From: Ktedonosporobacter rubrisoli
GTDB taxonomy: Bacteria > Chloroflexota > Ktedonobacteria > Ktedonobacterales > Ktedonobacteraceae
Assembly (NCBI RefSeq): GCF_004208415.1
Contig: NZ_CP035758.1
Location: 10,044,001 to 10,108,000, forward strand
Length of the DNA: 64,000 nt
Direction: 5' to 3'
In this document: positions 26,302 through 35,430 of the stretch, piece after piece
Layout: every line of letters starts with the position of its first letter
Position numbering within the stretch: the first letter of the stretch is position 1
Notes under the pieces: model-generated
Databases searched by the model: none
Told to the model about the DNA's origin: nothing
What the model saw: the letters and a program-made list of their open reading frames with translations, nothing else
Program-made: the position numbers and the translations under genes

Positions 26302-27054
26302 TTACTTTTCTTCGGCTCTGGTACCTACATGGATAGCTACCATGCCCCCTGAGAGACGGTAGAAGCGTACATCGCTCCAGCCAACCTCTTCCATAATTGC
26401 CTTGAGCGTTGGAGCATCTGGAAAATGCGTCAGCGAATGAGGCAGGTAGTTATATTCCTCGAAGGCCTTACCAATAATAGTGCCAAAGAGTGGTGCTAAG
26501 CGATAGAAATAGAAGTGAAACAGGCTGCCGAAAATCTTACCAGGTGGATGACTGATTTCCAGGCAAACCACGCGCCCTCCCGGGCGTACTACGCGTAGCA
26601 TTTCCCGAAAGCCTTGTCTGAGATCTGTAAGATTGCGCGCTGTAAAGCCTGAGCAGCATCCGTCCACACTATTATCTGGAAGATCGATATGCTCAGCATC
26701 GCCAACACGTAGCTCGATGCAATCTTCTAAGCCGAGACGAGCAATTTTCTTGCGCCCTTGCTCAAGCATCTCTGGGGTAATGTCCATGCCGATCATATGG
26801 GTGCCAGGGCCGGAATTGCGGATAACCGCGATTGAGAGATCAGCAGTCCCGGCACCGAGATCCAGACCCGTTTCGCCTGTACCCAGGGCTAGATAGCGTG
26901 CAGCCCTTTTACGCCAGTAGCGATCGAGTCCAAAGCTCATCAGGCGATTCATAAGATCGTAAACGCCTGCAATCCGGCCGAAAAGGCGCTGGACGTAGGG
27001 CCGCTTGCCCCCGGTGGTCTGGAATAAATCCTCTAATGAAATCTTCGCGCTCAT
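26302..27054 (-). CDS. ubiE: UbiE/MenG-type quinone methyltransferase
   Basis: SAM-dependent C-methyltransferase of menaquinone (or ubiquinone) synthesis, 250 residues. SAM site LDLGAGTADLSIAVI, MIGMDITPEMLEQGRKK, RVGDAEHIDLPDNSVDG and the signature RNLTDLRQGFREMLRVVRPGGRVVCLEIS, followed by the family C-terminus NYLPHSLTHFPDAPTLKAIMEEVG. It lies 12 bases after the polyprenyl synthase gene, so the two form an operon for the prenyl chain and ring methylation of a quinone. Menaquinone is the likely product in this group. Confidence 0.94.
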   Translation of the reverse strand: MSAKISLEDLFQTTGGKRPYVQRLFGRIAGVYDLMNRLMSFGLDRYWRKRAARYLALGTGETGLDLGAGTADLSIAVIRNSGPGTHMIGMDITPEMLEQGRKKIARLGLEDCIELRVGDAEHIDLPDNSVDGCCSGFTARNLTDLRQGFREMLRVVRPGGRVVCLEISHPPGKIFGSLFHFYFYRLAPLFGTIIGKAFEEYNYLPHSLTHFPDAPTLKAIMEEVGWSDVRFYRLSGGMVAIHVGTRAEEK

Positions 27055-27066
27055 ATAGAATGCCTG

Positions 27067-28056
27067 CTATTTTTTGCGAATGACAACAAAATCAATAAGC
27101 TCATCCAATACATCACGGTTGGAGGAGTCCGGGAAATGATATAAAGCTTCGCGGGCCTTATTGCCATGGGCGTAAGCATCCAACAGCGATTGCTTTACCC
27201 CATAGCCTTGAGAAACCCAGGCAATTATTTCCTGTAAATCGCTCTCATTGCGTGTATTGCTGTGAAGCAAGTCCTGCACTTTTTGTTGATGGCCGTTGGA
27301 AGAGGGCTCTTGTAACGCATAAATGAGTGGAAGCGTAATCATCCCTTGTCGCAAGTCATTACCAGCAGGCTTGCCTATAGTTGATTGATCTTGCGTGTAA
27401 TCAAGGATATCATCAATGACCTGGAAAGCCATGCCCAGATGCAAACCATAGTCATACATATAACTAATCTCATCTGGGGAAGCTCCGCTGACAATCGCGC
27501 CACCCTTGCTGCAGGCCGCGAACAGGCAGGCAGTTTTGCATTTAATTTTTTCGTAGTACGCCTCTACGGTCAGGTCTATGCGTCCGGCCGCCATGATCTC
27601 CAAAATCGTACCTTCGCAAACTGTGGCCACAGTGTCTGAGAAGAGATGATCGATACGAGGGTCCTCGATATCGGCGATGAGACCTGCTGTTTTGGCAAAG
27701 TAGTAGTCCCCAAGAAGAATGGCAATCTTGTCGCCCCAGACAGAATTGACTGTAGGGTTTCCCCGGCGCGTCTGCGCTTCATCGACAATATCATCATGAA
27801 TAAGCGTCGCTAGATGAAGCATTTCGTAAGCGACGCTCAAAGGGAGAAGCTTGTCGAAGCGATAGTTGTTTAGCTTGCCTGATAACAGGGTGAGAGCTGT
27901 TCTGAGGCGTTTCCCCGGCGATCCAAGAGCATGCATTGAAGCAGCGTTGAGGATGTCGAGTCCCGAGGTTGCTCGTTCCTGAAAAGTAGCATCCACCTGC
28001 TCAAGGTCAGATTGGATGCTGGTAAAAAGTCGGCTCAACGTGGCCGCGGTATTCAT
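27067..28056 (-). CDS. Long-chain polyprenyl diphosphate synthase
   Basis: Trans-prenyl chain elongation for a quinone side chain, about 329 residues. First Asp-rich motif LIHDDIVDEAQTRRG, second motif FQVIDDILDYTQD, GNDLRQGMITLPLIYAL, and LGDYYFAKTA. Together with ubiE downstream this matches a heptaprenyl/octaprenyl synthase of menaquinone synthesis; chain length is not readable with confidence. Start at 28056 has GGAGAG 6 bases upstream; the in-frame start 33 bases earlier has none. Confidence 0.92.
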   Translation of the reverse strand: MNTAATLSRLFTSIQSDLEQVDATFQERATSGLDILNAASMHALGSPGKRLRTALTLLSGKLNNYRFDKLLPLSVAYEMLHLATLIHDDIVDEAQTRRGNPTVNSVWGDKIAILLGDYYFAKTAGLIADIEDPRIDHLFSDTVATVCEGTILEIMAAGRIDLTVEAYYEKIKCKTACLFAACSKGGAIVSGASPDEISYMYDYGLHLGMAFQVIDDILDYTQDQSTIGKPAGNDLRQGMITLPLIYALQEPSSNGHQQKVQDLLHSNTRNESDLQEIIAWVSQGYGVKQSLLDAYAHGNKAREALYHFPDSSNRDVLDELIDFVVIRKK

Positions 28057-28254
28057 AAAGGACTCTCCATTTCGTATACCTTCTGGCACGGACTAACGCA
28101 GTATCTGGCATGATGTAGGGAGAAAGGGCCTTTAACAAGAGCCCGCTGCTTGCGTACCGTGAATTAATATACCCCCTGTTAGATTATAGCGTGTGTTGTC
28201 CATTAACAATAAAGAATTTAGGCATAGCGATACCTTAAGCATAGGTATCTAGAC

Positions 28255-29199
28255 TTATATATCGGACGAAGTATCTACCTCGATCAAGTCTTCCTGCACG
28301 TAACCGGCGGTGAAGTTAAGTTCATCAAGCGCATCAAGCGCTTTGCGGTATTCGGACCAGCTTAAGCGCCGATTCAGGATGGGGTCGTTGACGGCCTTCC
28401 AGGCTGGGAAATATTGATCCATCAGGCTCACGGGAGTATCCGGGCCTAATTCCTCTGCGATCCAACGCAGCACCTCGCGCGTGCCGGAAATGTCCTCTGG
28501 CATTACCAGGTGACGGATCAGTAATCCGCGTCGTCCGATGCCCTCCTCATCTAGCTCCAGAGGGCCAACCTGGCGAAACATCTCACGCAGTGATGCTTGG
28601 TTGTGTTCCACGTAGCGCGGCATCTTGGAAGTGCGCAAGGCGTTTTTATTATCGGAATATTTAGCATCGGGAAGGTAGATATCAACGACGCCATCCAGAA
28701 GCTGTAAGGTCTCCAGGTTTTCGTAGCCGGCGCAGTTATAGACGAGGGGCAGACGCAAGCCTTTTTCACATGCGATGACAAGCGCGGCCAGGATCTGGGG
28801 CACAAAGTGGGTGGGAGTTACCAGATCTAGATTGTGGCAACGTTTTTTCTGCAAATACAGCATCATATCGGCCAGGCGTTCAGGGCCAACGCGATGGCCC
28901 AGGCCACCCTGGCTAAGCGAAAAATTCTGACAATATGTGCAACGTGCCTGGCAATAGCCGAAGAAAATCGTTCCTGCTCCTCGGGTGCCGCTGATGGGTG
29001 GCTCCTCGCGTCTGTGCACATTCCAGGAGGCCACTATCGCCTCTGTGCCAGAGTGGCAGACACCAGTTTTGCCGGCGATACGGTTACAGCGGCAGTTTTG
29101 CGGGCAGATAGTACATCTGCTAAGAATCTCCCACGCGGCGGCTGCACGCTCTGCTAGTTCGCCGGTTTCATACAGGTTGAGATAGCTAGGGTAAAGCAT
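28255..29199 (-). CDS. Radical SAM enzyme, PflA-like
   Basis: About 314 residues. Radical SAM motif CQARCTYCQNF, preceded by an N-terminal Cys-rich segment CTICPQNCRCNR with GKTGVCHSG, characteristic of PflA-like COG1313 proteins. Later AGYENLETLQLLDGVVDIYLPDAKY and the MDQYFPAWKA segment also fit. Physiological substrate of this subgroup is not established. Start at 29199 is supported by GGAG 7 bases upstream; the frame runs 36 codons further upstream without a ribosome site. Lies upstream of the quinone genes on the same strand but separated by about 200 bases. Confidence 0.85.
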   Translation of the reverse strand: MLYPSYLNLYETGELAERAAAAWEILSRCTICPQNCRCNRIAGKTGVCHSGTEAIVASWNVHRREEPPISGTRGAGTIFFGYCQARCTYCQNFSLSQGGLGHRVGPERLADMMLYLQKKRCHNLDLVTPTHFVPQILAALVIACEKGLRLPLVYNCAGYENLETLQLLDGVVDIYLPDAKYSDNKNALRTSKMPRYVEHNQASLREMFRQVGPLELDEEGIGRRGLLIRHLVMPEDISGTREVLRWIAEELGPDTPVSLMDQYFPAWKAVNDPILNRRLSWSEYRKALDALDELNFTAGYVQEDLIEVDTSSDI

Positions 29200-29407
29200 C
29201 TGGCTGCTCCGATATCCCAAAAAAGTATTATGGCTTTCACTAATAGGCTGAAACTTCTGCCTACACAACTTTTGTAATGACGCTGCCATAGCTGGCAACG
29301 TATACACTCTTCACACAAGTCTTGCTTTATCTCAAGACTGCTTCAAGCACCTTATATAGGTTGTGTCCGGTTCCCCGCCCCGGACACATTGTTCCGGATA
29401 AAATTTT

Positions 29408-30409
29408 CTAGCGTATTGGACGCTTGGTTCGACCTCGCGTTGCTCTAGAGGCAGTGGGCTTTGGCTGACGTGCTCCAGAGCGTGGCCCGGATGAAGAGGT
29501 TTGTTTAGCCCGTGCCTTCAGATAAGCATTTTTCTTCTCCGGTCTTTTCTCCGGAGTTGTTTCAGGCGTAGCTTCTGGGGACTCAATAGTATCGAGCAGC
29601 TCTTCGGTGTCTTGCTCTATTCCCGTCCAGAAGGCTGCCTGCTCGCGCTGCGCTGGTCGTGAACCTTTCAAGACGCGACCATCGGGCAGGCGTGTCACAT
29701 GCAGTTCTCGGGGAGCCTGTTCTTGTTCACGGGCACCATAAGATCTGTCGTTATATCTTGTTTCACGCCGTCTAGATGTTGGTCGATTTGATGGATAAGG
29801 ATCTTCATTGAAACGCTCGTAATCGCCCTCAAAATGGCCATCGTAAGATGAAGGTGTGGAATAACCATTTTGCCTGCCCGCGTTATGGTAGCCGCGTCCA
29901 GAGGCCTGATTCTGGCGTGGTCCTTGCCCCCGAAAGCCGTTGTCTCTTCCATAGGAAGAGGCGGGGCGTCTACCTGGGCGCGAGTTATAGGGTTTTCTGA
30001 AGTTATCCTGTTCGCGGTCTGGCCGCTCGTAAGAGCGCCTGTTGGAATCAGGGTATTGTGTATAAGAAGAACCCTTTGGGCCATAGCTCGGTGGGCCATC
30101 CTGGTATGTGCGGCGATTATAGCTATCTGTGCGGGGACCGTTTGGACCCGAGTAACGAGAACCAAATGGCTGCTGTTGATAGCCACGCCTGCCATTACCT
30201 GGCGCTGGCCTTTGATTGTTGGTGCGCGTTCGGTAATCCGCGTGCGTATGCTGTGCACCGTTTTCCCAGGCGCGATCTACAGTTTCGCGATTAAGGCGAG
30301 GCCGTCCAGGACGCGAAGGTCGCTCTTCTCTGTACCTGTCTGATGAGGACTGATTGTGAAATGATGGGCGCGAGTCATCTCTCCAGCGCTTATCGAAATT
30401 TCTGGTCAT
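29408..30409 (-). CDS. Intrinsically disordered Arg/Gly/Tyr-rich protein
   Basis: About 333 residues, dominated by Arg, Gly, Tyr, Ser, Gln, Asn and Pro with many RG, RGY and YR pairs (for example GNGRRGYQQQPFGSRYSG), resembling eukaryotic FUS-type or RGG low-complexity RNA-binding segments. One patch, ELHVTRLPDGRVLKGSRPAQ with FWTGIEQDTEELLDTIES, looks more ordered and may be the conserved core. The C-terminus is Lys/Arg-rich. No known domain. Start at 30409 has AAAGGAAAC directly upstream. A nucleic-acid-binding or condensate-forming role is inferred from composition only. Confidence 0.75.
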   Translation of the reverse strand: MTRNFDKRWRDDSRPSFHNQSSSDRYREERPSRPGRPRLNRETVDRAWENGAQHTHADYRTRTNNQRPAPGNGRRGYQQQPFGSRYSGPNGPRTDSYNRRTYQDGPPSYGPKGSSYTQYPDSNRRSYERPDREQDNFRKPYNSRPGRRPASSYGRDNGFRGQGPRQNQASGRGYHNAGRQNGYSTPSSYDGHFEGDYERFNEDPYPSNRPTSRRRETRYNDRSYGAREQEQAPRELHVTRLPDGRVLKGSRPAQREQAAFWTGIEQDTEELLDTIESPEATPETTPEKRPEKKNAYLKARAKQTSSSGPRSGARQPKPTASRATRGRTKRPIR

Positions 30410-31151
30410 GTTTCCTTTCATAGAAAGTGTAGGCGCGGAGGCCCGGGCCAATATTGGCGGCGGGAGTTAGCGCCTCCTTTTCTGCTGTGTGCATCCCTTG
30501 CGGGAGAAGCGTCTTTAAGTGAGAACGCTTCCTGATCCCTCTACTTATGCAATAAAAATTCGCCTTGACAATGTTAGAGAGCCATTTACTTAAAATCCTC
30601 TGTTTCCCCCTATCTCTCTAACGTGACTTGATGAGAGCAAGCCCCTGGCTGTGTCCCCGGCCTGGTTGATGTCTGCATTGTGTGGCTTCCGTGCCTTGCA
30701 AGGGATCAGGCCCCTGACATTTAAAACCGTATGGGGATATAATTGTAAGTGGTGGTTAGATCGGTAAGATCTTTAGACTCCTCCCGTCATTCGTTCCTCA
30801 CCTACTGAAAAAAGACAACTTGACGCGCTTTATCCTCTGTATGCCTCAGTAAAAGGGAGCGCGTCCCACTTAGTATATCATAATCTTTCTTGCTATGGCT
30901 ATGTACCTCTGCAGTTTGAGCAGGGCTTTCAAGTTCTCGTTCTTAGGCCGCCTGAGGGCAGCGCTGAATTCCTCCACGTTGCTCCATTTCTGGCAACTCT
31001 GTCTGGTGCCGCTCTCGTCTTTGCCCCTATATGCGTTAACAGATTGACGTGGCTATATCATCCAGTATCGTAAGTGAGCCCAAAAATTCAGCGAGGCCGG
31101 GCCCTGCCGCTGCCTTGAGTGGGCCAATTTGCTTGCCGCATTTGCTTAACA
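30410..31151. other. Long intergenic region with structured leader and inverted repeats
   Basis: About 740 bases. On the minus strand the leader of the disordered-protein gene (about 30430-30480) can form a stem GGAGGC/GCCTCC enclosing the palindrome GCCAATATTGGC. An 8-bp inverted repeat GACGCGCT (30822-30829) pairs with 30858-30865. A plus-strand frame from 30777 to 31073 is open for 98 codons but has no start codon; see findings. No gene is called. Confidence 0.45.
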
Positions 31152-32120
31152 TCATTTTTGCGGGGTTGGTGTAGGTTCCGGAGGCACCGGCCCAGCAAGC
31201 AGCGGTGTGTCTTTATAACTATCCTGTGCGCTGCCAAACATGGCTACTATCTTTCTAGAGGCTTCATCAGGCAGGAGCGGGCGCAGTATAACTGTATAAT
31301 AATGCCCACCCTCGCTAAAGGTGCCCTGCTCTCCATGCATCTGCGCTTTCAGGCTGTTCAATTGAGAAGCATTGAGCAAAATTGCGTGCTCGGGAAGCGT
31401 ATACTTGAGGCAAGGGCTTTCGCCATTAAAGCTCACTTCATCGGGTGGAAGCAAGCCGCATTCATAGGCGGCAGCCTGCGCAAGCGTGAAATCTGGCAGA
31501 GACCAATCAGGAATGGTTTGCGTGAGATCGGGGCTAAAAGTGCGCCGGACTAGCAAGGCAACGTCGTTTCCCTGATAGGGCTGGACGGGACCTTTCAGGG
31601 CTGCAGCAATGGCGGTAAGGGCCCGGTCGAGGCGTTGATACTCGTCTAGCTCTTGCTGGCTGGCATGATAGTGATTCACTATACCATAGACCAGCTCTTT
31701 ATGGCTCCCATTAAGATTTAACTCAAGAAAGGTTGCATTTTGATCCTGAAGATCAGAAAATTGTTGGTGTGTGAAATCTAATACTCCATCTGTACTGATG
31801 AGTATATTCAATAATTGCTGTAACTCATCAGTTGAGAGTTTCCCCTTTCTTTCTAGCCCAAGAATATATGTTCCGTCTCCATAAATACTAAATTCGGGAT
31901 GAAGCTCTAGAGTACCATAGAGGCCACCACTATGGAAGGTACGTATGAGCACATCATCTGGCTGGGTGCTGTAGGTGATTGCGCGCGTGTTGGGGGCCTG
32001 AAAAGTGCGTGTATGAGCCTGCTCTTGAACGGCTGGAGAATTATTGCAACCGTTCAAGAGAAAGCTGAGTAAGATAATACAGCACAAAGAGAAACTAATT
32101 TGTGGCACTCGTTTGGCCAT
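31152..32120 (-). CDS. Lipoprotein of unknown function
   Basis: A 322-residue secreted lipoprotein: short Lys/Arg N-region, hydrophobic stretch and lipobox LLNGC near residue 25. The mature part contains TYSTQPDDVLIRTFHSGG, YGDGTYILG and TDELQQLLNILIS, a pattern seen in uncharacterised lipoproteins of soil bacteria, and a Pro/Thr-rich end. No catalytic motif seen. Lies downstream of the polyamine genes, separated by about 100 bases; no functional link is evident. Confidence 0.75.
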   Translation of the reverse strand: MAKRVPQISFSLCCIILLSFLLNGCNNSPAVQEQAHTRTFQAPNTRAITYSTQPDDVLIRTFHSGGLYGTLELHPEFSIYGDGTYILGLERKGKLSTDELQQLLNILISTDGVLDFTHQQFSDLQDQNATFLELNLNGSHKELVYGIVNHYHASQQELDEYQRLDRALTAIAAALKGPVQPYQGNDVALLVRRTFSPDLTQTIPDWSLPDFTLAQAAAYECGLLPPDEVSFNGESPCLKYTLPEHAILLNASQLNSLKAQMHGEQGTFSEGGHYYTVILRPLLPDEASRKIVAMFGSAQDSYKDTPLLAGPVPPEPTPTPQK

Positions 32121-32217
32121 AGCAATACCTTATGAGTAGCTATCCGTGCGCATTGTACATACGGGTCCTATATGTATTATAGTGGTAGGGAGAGAACATG
32201 TACAACCGGCGCAGGTC

Positions 32218-33089
32218 TCAGAACGCGTGAAAGCGATACCCAATCATTTTATAAACCAGTCTGGCAGCCAGAAAATCGGCGCGTGTCTGGCCTTCCATGG
32301 GGCAAAGCTCAACGACATCCATTCCCACGACAGTTGTGCGCTGAAAAATTTCCTGCAAGAGGTCGAGCGTCTGGTACCATGAGAGCCCCCGGGTTCTGGC
32401 GTGCCGACAGCAGGCATCTCGCCTGGATCAATAGCATCGAGATCAAACGTAATATAGGTATGCTTTCCCAGGCGTTCCCAGGGAATAGTCGCCTTTCCCC
32501 TTGCCATCTGATAGGCCCAGACGATAGCTACATCTGGTTTGCTTTTCATGAACTCGGCCTCTTCAGGGCTGAAGCTGCGGATGCCAATTTCCAGCAGCGG
32601 AATGTCCATATCAACAACGCGCCGCTCGATGGAGGCATGCGAAAGAGGCGTTCCTTCAAACGTATCGCGCAGATCTCCATGGGCATCGATGTGGACCACC
32701 GTAAGATCGGGATAGTACTCGCGTACAGCCGCGATAGCCGGCGCTGAAAGCGAATGTTCCCCACCCAGGGTAAAAGGTAGCTGGCCGCGCTGCAAGACGT
32801 GCCGCACGGACTCCCCGGTTGCTTTCAGGGCGGCAGCATGGTCCATACCGCTATAGTCCAGGATGGGACGTGTATAGACGCCTATCTCTATAGGGCAACA
32901 ACCCAGTTCTTCGTCGTAAAGCTCCATCTGGCTTGAGGCATCGAGAATAGCCTGCGGCCCATGCCTGGTTCCTTCCATATAACACACGCTATACTCAAGC
33001 GGTGCCGGGATAATAGTAACGCGAGCTGTATCTTGATTACAGTGAGGAGCATCCGGGGCTCCAAACTGTGTCACGTGTTCGGTGTTCAT
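32218..33089 (-). pseudogene. speB: Agmatinase (SpeB), interrupted by a frameshift
   Basis: Ureohydrolase that would convert agmatine to putrescine. Metal-binding motifs are intact: GGEHS, DAHGDLRD and TFDLDAIDP. After GTPEPGG the open frame turns to unrelated sequence and ends at 32244. In the frame one base over, the true C-terminus follows at once (LSWYQTLDLLQEIFQ, VVGMDVVELCPMEGQ, ADFLAARLVYKMIGY) and ends at 32218. The break is at a run of five C (plus strand) at 32386-32390; one extra base restores the family sequence. It may be a sequencing indel, a true mutation, or a -1 frameshift, which would give the same protein. Last gene of dhs-speD-speB. Confidence 0.85.
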
Positions 33090-33583
33090 CGGTGCTATAA
33101 GTTCCTTTTCTGGCCTCAGTTGAGCTGCCACATGTTTTTATAAGGTTTGGTTTTGCCTTGCTCACTAAAGCTATCGGCTCCAGGACCTGTTAAAAAAATA
33201 GATGCTTAGGAATATCTATTGCGCTGGTTATTCTACTTTACTTGAAGGTCTAGCGCAACAGGATAATGCTTTTGTGGGCTAAGAGTCAATTCGAAGAGCT
33301 TTCAGCTTCAGACTGGCATCAAGACCCCGCTCTGGAAGGGTTGAAGATTTGGTAATACAGGTAATTCGAGTATGCCGGGTTGCCTGGATGGGATGGGAAC
33401 GTGTTGCGAGCGTAGCCATGTCTGCTGCTTGAGTAGCTGAATTTTTGCAGGGGGATGAGCACATAAAGTAGGGAAATAAAAAGGAGAGTAAGAGCAATTG
33501 CTGGATTGATCCAGATAGCTCCTTACCCTCCACCTGAGCCAGAGGCTTGCGCGAAGATACTCTTCGCCTTCCGCTTCTTGCCC
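33090..33583. other. Intergenic region between speD and speB
   Basis: About 490 bases. An 84-codon minus-strand frame (33279-33533) starts at GTG without a ribosome site and is not called. Nothing else recognisable is seen. Confidence 0.35.
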
Positions 33584-34015
33584 TTAGCGCACCTCCGCTT
33601 TGATTCGACGAGCGGCCATTGCTTCTTCATAACGAACGGGATCAGGCGTCTCGGGACGCAGCGAACGCGTGGCACGTACCACGAAGTGTGATTCTACATC
33701 ATCCGTCTGGAATATTTCTTTGGCGAATGCGATAGCGTCCTCCTGGCTAAATTCCTTGCACGAGCAGATATCGATATCAACTTCGCGATACTCGGGCCAG
33801 GCGTGAAGACTGATGTGGCTCTGAGCGATGACGACAAAGCCCGAGAGACCCGCATCAAGTGGGTTCGACGTCTCGATATCGTAAAGATGTACAGGACTTA
33901 CCTTCTCCATGCCTACGCGGCCGGGATACTCGTCTAGTACACGACGGATCAAGGGCTCATTGCTCAAGATCTCAGGATCACAGTTGTAAAGTTCTAACAT
34001 TAAGTGGACAAGCAT
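33584..34015 (-). CDS. speD: S-adenosylmethionine decarboxylase proenzyme
   Basis: Pyruvoyl enzyme making decarboxylated SAM, the aminopropyl donor for spermidine. 143 residues, the short bacterial SpeD/SpeH type. The self-cleavage region with the Ser that becomes pyruvate is in AQSHISLHAWPEYREVDIDI, and the conserved Cys is in ICSCKEF. Placed between the DHS-like gene and speB on the same strand, which supports a polyamine operon. AAGGAG lies before the start. A repeat array and -10 element precede it (listed separately). Confidence 0.93.
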   Translation of the reverse strand: MLVHLMLELYNCDPEILSNEPLIRRVLDEYPGRVGMEKVSPVHLYDIETSNPLDAGLSGFVVIAQSHISLHAWPEYREVDIDICSCKEFSQEDAIAFAKEIFQTDDVESHFVVRATRSLRPETPDPVRYEEAMAARRIKAEVR

Positions 34016-34120
34016 CGCGTCTTCTCCTTAATCTGTTTTATCTACGTTTCTCATTACAGCCATACTAGCTGCCAATGAACGCGTAGCGAGCCGTGTGCTG
34101 TTTACTTCACACGAGTTGAT

Positions 34121-34268
34121 ATTATACATTAGGTTGTCAAGCTAATGCAACAGAGAAAGGCGATATTTTTACCTAATAACAAAATTTCTTTCCACCTAAT
34201 TGCCAGAAATTTTCACCTAAATCAAAGCTCCCTTGTCAACCTAAATGTAAGTGGGCAGTACATCTAAT
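34121..34268 (-). promoter_or_regulatory. speD upstream region: -10 element and phased ACCTAA repeats
   Basis: On the plus strand ACCTAAT or ACCTAAA occurs at 34171, 34194, 34215 and 34239, with a weaker ATCTAAT at 34262; the spacing is 21-24 bases, about two helical turns. On the minus strand (direction of speD) these read as TTAGGT boxes. An inverted copy (TTAGGT on the plus strand, 34129-34134) abuts a perfect TATAAT (34121-34126, minus strand) with TTGCAT 18 bases upstream. The arrangement looks like an activator or repressor array controlling speD. Confidence 0.55.
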
Positions 34269-34302
34269 TGGGAATAGAATGACTATTAAGTTAAGATAAA
34301 CG

Positions 34303-35430
34303 TTATGGGCGTAATTTTTTACCTGCTTCATATGCGTCTTTCAAGCTATTGAGCAGTTCACCCCGTTTGGCAAACAGCTCGCGGCGCGGGCGTGGGTTGG
34401 CTTTACTGACTGCATAGGCGGTGAGCAACGGTAATGCAATAGTTGAGTCTCCATAAACGACAACTGCATCGTGCAACTGGTCTGGCTTAATCTTGCCCCA
34501 TGAAACCGCTTCTGAAGGAGTGGCTCCTGATAGTCCGCCCCAGTGAGGAGCATCGGCAGTAATCTGGATAAAGAAGTCGTGGCCGCCCTTGTTGACGCCC
34601 AGCACTTCCCATAATTGGGGCTGCGTTTGCAGATAGAAGTTCTTGGGACTACCACCACCCAGGATGATTACGCCGTTGCGCGTAGCATTGTAGACGATTG
34701 CCGTGGTTTCGTTCACGTCGGCCAGGGGATCGAGCGTGAGCAGATTGCCATCGAGGGCGTGGCGTGCGACGTTCATACCAATGGAAGAGTCGCCTGGAGA
34801 TGAGGTGTAAATAGGAACGTTCCAGGCTGCCGCCTGCGCCAGTACTGAGTATTCTGGCTTAACGCCAGCTTTGAGCAGCTGAGTGCCCAGGTGATGATGT
34901 AGCTCAGAGGTAGAGATAGGGCGGTTGGGCAAGCTCTTCAGGCTCTCGCGCACAAAGGCATCTGTGTCGAGCAATACTTTGTCTTCAAAGAGGATATCAT
35001 AGATACGGATGACGCCCTCTTCCTGCAGCTTAGTATCATCGAGCCGGAAGTCGCCGCGATGCAGGGACATAGCCAGAGCATAGTGCATATCGTGATAAAG
35101 ATTGGCCCCTGTACTGATAAGGAAGTCGACAAAGCCGTTTTCCATTAACGTGAGGATACAGCCGCCCAAACCAGCGGGCGTTAGGGCTCCGGCGACGGTC
35201 ATACCAATGGTAACATCTTCGTCAGGAGCTAGCATTTTTTCGGCATAGAGGCGCGCTGCCTCGTTAAGACGTGCCGAGTTGTAGGCCTGAAACTGCTGAT
35301 CTATGAGTTCGGCAACCGTCATATTCGGGCGAATGCGATGCGGTATGATACGCGCCCCGCTGAGATACTCGTTGTGCTCATGTGCATGGCTATGCTCCCG
35401 GTGAGCGTCATGAGGATTATGCTGAGACAT
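34303..35430 (-). CDS. Deoxyhypusine synthase-family protein
   Basis: NAD-dependent aminobutyl transferase family; in eukaryotes and archaea it modifies eIF5A using spermidine, and bacterial members include homospermidine-type synthases. Seen: VTIGMTVAGALTPAGLGG, STGANLYHDMHYALAM, the conserved glycine loop VIILGGGSPKNF, and SGATPSEAVSWGKI, which aligns with the catalytic-lysine segment of human DHS. 375 residues, near the family's usual length. The N-terminus is His-rich (HREHSHAHEHNEY). As most bacteria lack eIF5A, a polyamine-modifying role with the neighbouring speD and speB is more likely. First gene of that group; its product is not proven. Confidence 0.87.
   Translation of the reverse strand: MSQHNPHDAHREHSHAHEHNEYLSGARIIPHRIRPNMTVAELIDQQFQAYNSARLNEAARLYAEKMLAPDEDVTIGMTVAGALTPAGLGGCILTLMENGFVDFLISTGANLYHDMHYALAMSLHRGDFRLDDTKLQEEGVIRIYDILFEDKVLLDTDAFVRESLKSLPNRPISTSELHHHLGTQLLKAGVKPEYSVLAQAAAWNVPIYTSSPGDSSIGMNVARHALDGNLLTLDPLADVNETTAIVYNATRNGVIILGGGSPKNFYLQTQPQLWEVLGVNKGGHDFFIQITADAPHWGGLSGATPSEAVSWGKIKPDQLHDAVVVYGDSTIALPLLTAYAVSKANPRPRRELFAKRGELLNSLKDAYEAGKKLRP

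Noticed and set aside
33279..33533. 84-codon minus-strand frame with a hydrophobic stretch
   Set aside because: GTG start without ribosome site; hydrophobic part is short and the rest looks random.
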